In this document: one piece after another, positions 18,541 to 20,716 of the stretch
Position numbering within the stretch: position 1 is the first letter of the stretch
Layout: the number at the start of each line of letters is the position of its first letter
Origin: Azolla pinnata
Taxonomy: Eukaryota > Streptophyta > Polypodiopsida > Salviniales > Salviniaceae
Assembly (NCBI GenBank): GCA_037176905.1
Contig: JBBBWG010007402.1
Coordinates: 4,569 to 25,284 of the forward strand
Length of the DNA: 20,716 nt
Direction of reading: 5' to 3'
Notes under the pieces: generated by a model
Databases searched by the model: none
Seen by the model: the letters and a program-made list of their open reading frames with translations, nothing else
What the model was told of the DNA's origin: nothing
Made by a program: the position numbers and the translations under genes

Positions 18541-19149
18541 AAAACAAATTGAATAAATTTGTTTCTTGTATTTTTCTTGTTATGTTTTAATATTCCTTCT
18601 CTCTATGCCTTTCATATCATGCGCCCAAAATATTAGGACATCATTCAGGACGTGGACGTGGATGCTGTGGGTGTTGCAGATGGAATGATGTGGATGGGAG
18701 TGCCTACGTCACACCTTCTGGACTTGATCATGCTGCTCATGAAGATGTTGGCCAATCATTTTACACCTTTGACGATAGTAGGGGGATCGTAACACCATCA
18801 TTCTGGTCGAGGCAAATCATATTTTCATTTTACAGCTGATACCCCATGCCTGAGCACTCTGCAGTGAGCTCGGGTTGGTTTTGTCGAACCATTCTTGTGC
18901 ATATTACGAACCGTTTTCATAGTGTACGCGTTAGACCCCTTCCAAATAGTAAAAATATCATATCGATAACTTTGTATTATACGTGCATAGGGCAAGACTT
19001 GAACCCTATACCTCCACGCCATTAATTTGAGAGATTTACATTACACTAATGTCTCACAAGTGAGACTAGATGCATCCACAATCATAGAAGCCTTTCATGT
19101 GCATTTTATATATTAAAAGCATGCATGCACGCATGCACAACTAGCATGT
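18541..19149. other. Intergenic or transposon flank, no confirmed gene
   Basis: An ATG-less open frame at 18591-18839 (GRGRGCCGCRWNDVDGSAY, then VTPSGLDHAAHEDVGQSF) is preceded by a pyrimidine-rich stretch and TTAG, so it could be a lost exon, but I recognise no family. GCATGCATGCACGCATGCAC at 19119-19138 is an alternating purine-pyrimidine stretch. I cannot identify an LTR or primer binding site for the gypsy element in this interval. Confidence 0.3.
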
Positions 19150-19914
19150 ATGCATAGCTTCTCTCCAGCTATTCCAAGCGGTTTCCAACATCCTCTTGCA
19201 GGTGAACCACACCAACCAAGCTCTACTCAATTTCTTGTCGATAGGACCCCATCAACATCGATCCGACCCCAAGGTTCATCCCAAGTCGTTTTCGGTTTCC
19301 CGTCAGAGGATGTTCTCATGTGGTTGGATCACCTAGAGAACGTCGCTAGATACCACTTTTGGACGGACGACCGCAAGGCCATGGAGGTCAGGACCCTACT
19401 CGATAATGTGGTTGTCACATGGTACATCCAACAACCCGATGCAACCAAGAGCAATTGGCAATTACTGAAGGCTGCGCTGATACAAAACTTTGCACACCAG
19501 AACATCATGCAAACCGCCCTCCAACAGTTAACTAGCTTGAAGCAGCAACCGAGCGAACCGGTGACCTAGTTCGCTGTCAAACTCAATCAATTGCTCCTTC
19601 GCGCAGATCCCGCCATGTTAGAAGAGATGAAACTTTTTTTCCTCTGGCCACGCCTCTGCCACGACATATCTCGACGAGTACGAGATCAAGGTCCTGTATC
19701 TTTCCATGCTACCATCCAGATCGCCCAACGCATCGAGGTAGCCACATTCTCCGATTCCGGCACCGTTTTCACTACCGCAATGCCAACACCCCTCTCGTTG
19801 AACTCCCGGGAAACTTGTGACGTACCCACATCCAAGCCTCTTCATCATCTGGCCGCCGCCTCATCTGCCCTACAATTGCCCGCCTCGGAGATAGTGACTA
19901 TGAAATTCTCTTAG
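19150..19914 (+). pseudogene. Gypsy gag (retrotransposon capsid) remnant
   Basis: The frame from 19150 reads VVFGFPSEDVLMWLDHLENV, YHFWTDDRKAMEVRTLLDN and NWQLLKAALIQNFA. This is the Retrotrans_gag pattern of an acidic/aromatic helix bundle with a conserved W. After TAG at 19567-19569 it continues in the same frame: FAVKLNQLLLRADPAMLEEM, FHATIQIAQRIE. The start at 19150 is simply the first ATG; the true N-terminus may lie upstream. The CCHC zinc knuckle normally found between capsid and protease is not visible, and the frame changes from gag to protease. Confidence 0.82.
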
Positions 19915-20190
19915 ACTCCGGCAGTAGTATCTCCTCAATCAACCAACAACTCGTCCAACAACTACACCTAGCCACCACAAGGGCACCGCCCATACAGGTC
20001 CTCTTTGGGGATAATCAGAAGATATATCACTCACACACGCAAGCACATTGTCATTTCTCTCTATCCAACCTAACCTTCACTCACTCCTTTTATGTATTAC
20101 CACAACAACTCTTCCCGATAACACTAGGATGTGATTGGTTTCTTCGTAGCCACGCCCAACTACATTTCGATAGCAAACATTTGGTCTTGC
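19872..20190 (+). pseudogene. Gypsy aspartic protease remnant
   Basis: In the frame of 19914 the protein reads YEILLDSGSSISSINQQLVQ, a retropepsin active site with D-S-G-S where D-S/T-G-A is usual. It is followed by the flap-like region and ITLGCDWFLRSHAQLHFDS, the conserved gypsy ILGxDWL-type block near 20120-20170. This frame stays open through the protease and into the linker to RT. It would cleave the Gag-Pol polyprotein. Confidence 0.8.
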
Positions 20191-20716
20191 CGTCCGCCCT
20201 ACCCATACCTATCTTTACCTGCCCATTTGCGCCCCCCACGGTGGTCAACACACAAGTAGCCTTGGAGTCGCGCATAGTACGCCTTCAGGACGTCCGTGGT
20301 TTACTGCAAAAACACCCTGCCCTCTTCTGCAACCCAGTAACAACTTTGCCTGTCCGCTTCCCGATCCACCATGCGATCAATACGAAGGCAGCATGACCAG
20401 AATATATGGCATCTTGTCGTAGATCCCCATTGGAGCAACAAAAAATCCAAGCAGTCGTCCACGACATGTTGCAACGTGGTATAATAGAGCCATCTAATAG
20501 TGCATGGGTCTCCGAGCCCCACTTGGTTCGTAAGGAGGATGGTTCTTTCCTCTTTTGTATCGAGTTCCGCCAGTTAAACAAAGTGACTGTACATGACAAG
20601 TACCCGCTACCTCGGATTAACGACCTCCTTGACACGCTGGGTAAATCTCATTACTTTTCTTCCCTTGATCTTGCTTCGGGATATTGGCAGATACCACTAC
20701 GCCAGGAGGATAGGCA
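20191..20716 (+). pseudogene. Gypsy reverse transcriptase, N-terminal part, cut by the window edge
   Basis: The linker leads to HPALFCNPVTTLPVRFPIHH, TGA at 20394-20396, then EQQKIQAVVHDMLQRGIIEP, HLVRKEDGSFLFCIEFRQLN, YPLPRINDLL and FSSLDLASGYWQIPL. The last contains the first catalytic aspartate (LDLASGY). The YxDD box lies beyond the window. The frame is the same before and after the TGA. Expected roles are reverse transcription and, with RNase H further on, replication of the element. Confidence 0.88.

Larger units (their letters stand above)
19150..20716 (+). mobile_element. Ty3/gypsy-type retrotransposon, partial and decayed
   Basis: Gag, then protease, then reverse transcriptase appear in order on the plus strand with no integrase between protease and RT, as in Ty3/gypsy. 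The element continues past the window end, and its left LTR is not recognisable to me. An in-frame TAG in gag (19567-19569) and a TGA before RT (20394-20396) fall at likely CAG and CGA codons, so this copy is not functional. Confidence 0.85.

Noticed and set aside
18971..19022. tRNA-like string (GGGTTCAAGTC on the minus strand) suggesting a tRNA gene or SINE
   Set aside because: It looks like a B-box, but no cloverleaf or matching A-box at proper spacing is visible. A tRNA search could decide.

Overview
The window is nuclear DNA of a land plant. The evidence is a multi-exon GT-AG gene for a plant-type Tesmin/TSO1-like CXC (CPP) DNA-binding protein, scattered TTTAGGG/CCCTAAA telomere-type motifs, a Ty1/copia element primed by a plant-style initiator-Met tRNA site, a CACTA-type transposon end and a Ty3/gypsy element. 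I cannot name the species. The long, repeat-filled flanks and the form of the CXC protein would suit a bryophyte or another non-flowering lineage, but that is a weak inference.

Layout. Positions 1-1710 are the upstream flank of the gene. They hold a 521-bp CAT/CAC trinucleotide array and a cluster of other microsatellites. Positions 1711-5954 hold the one gene I consider intact: ten coding exons that join in frame to 899 codons plus stop and encode two complete CXC zinc-binding motifs. Positions 5955-7036 are the 3' flank and AT-rich intergenic DNA. Positions 7037-12123 are a complete but dead Ty1/copia retrotransposon on the minus strand, with two LTRs, a GATAT target-site duplication, a primer binding site, a polypurine tract, and gag-protease-integrase-RT-RNase H remnants broken by stops, frameshifts and catalytic-residue changes. 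Positions 12124-14084 are AT-rich with no gene. Positions 14085-14340 look like one end of a CACTA (En/Spm) DNA transposon with GCGAC-type subterminal repeats. Positions 14345-15170 are a TATGCATGTA-type minisatellite.

Positions 15740-17390 are a mosaic of tandem arrays with different unit lengths: 23 bp, about 52 bp, about 31 bp, 7 bp and then exactly 10 bp. The arrays that follow a consensus splice donor stop just before a short ATG reading frame. Positions 17960-18400 are purine-rich with repeated TTAGGGTTTA. From about 19150 to the window end is a decayed Ty3/gypsy element on the plus strand (gag, protease, start of RT), which runs off the edge.

The CXC gene and the transposons are unrelated neighbours. 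The gene product is expected to act in a MuvB/DREAM-like cell-cycle and developmental repressor context. The transposons explain much of the rest. The least explained segment is the tandem-array mosaic at 15740-17390, above all its 10-bp periodic part.
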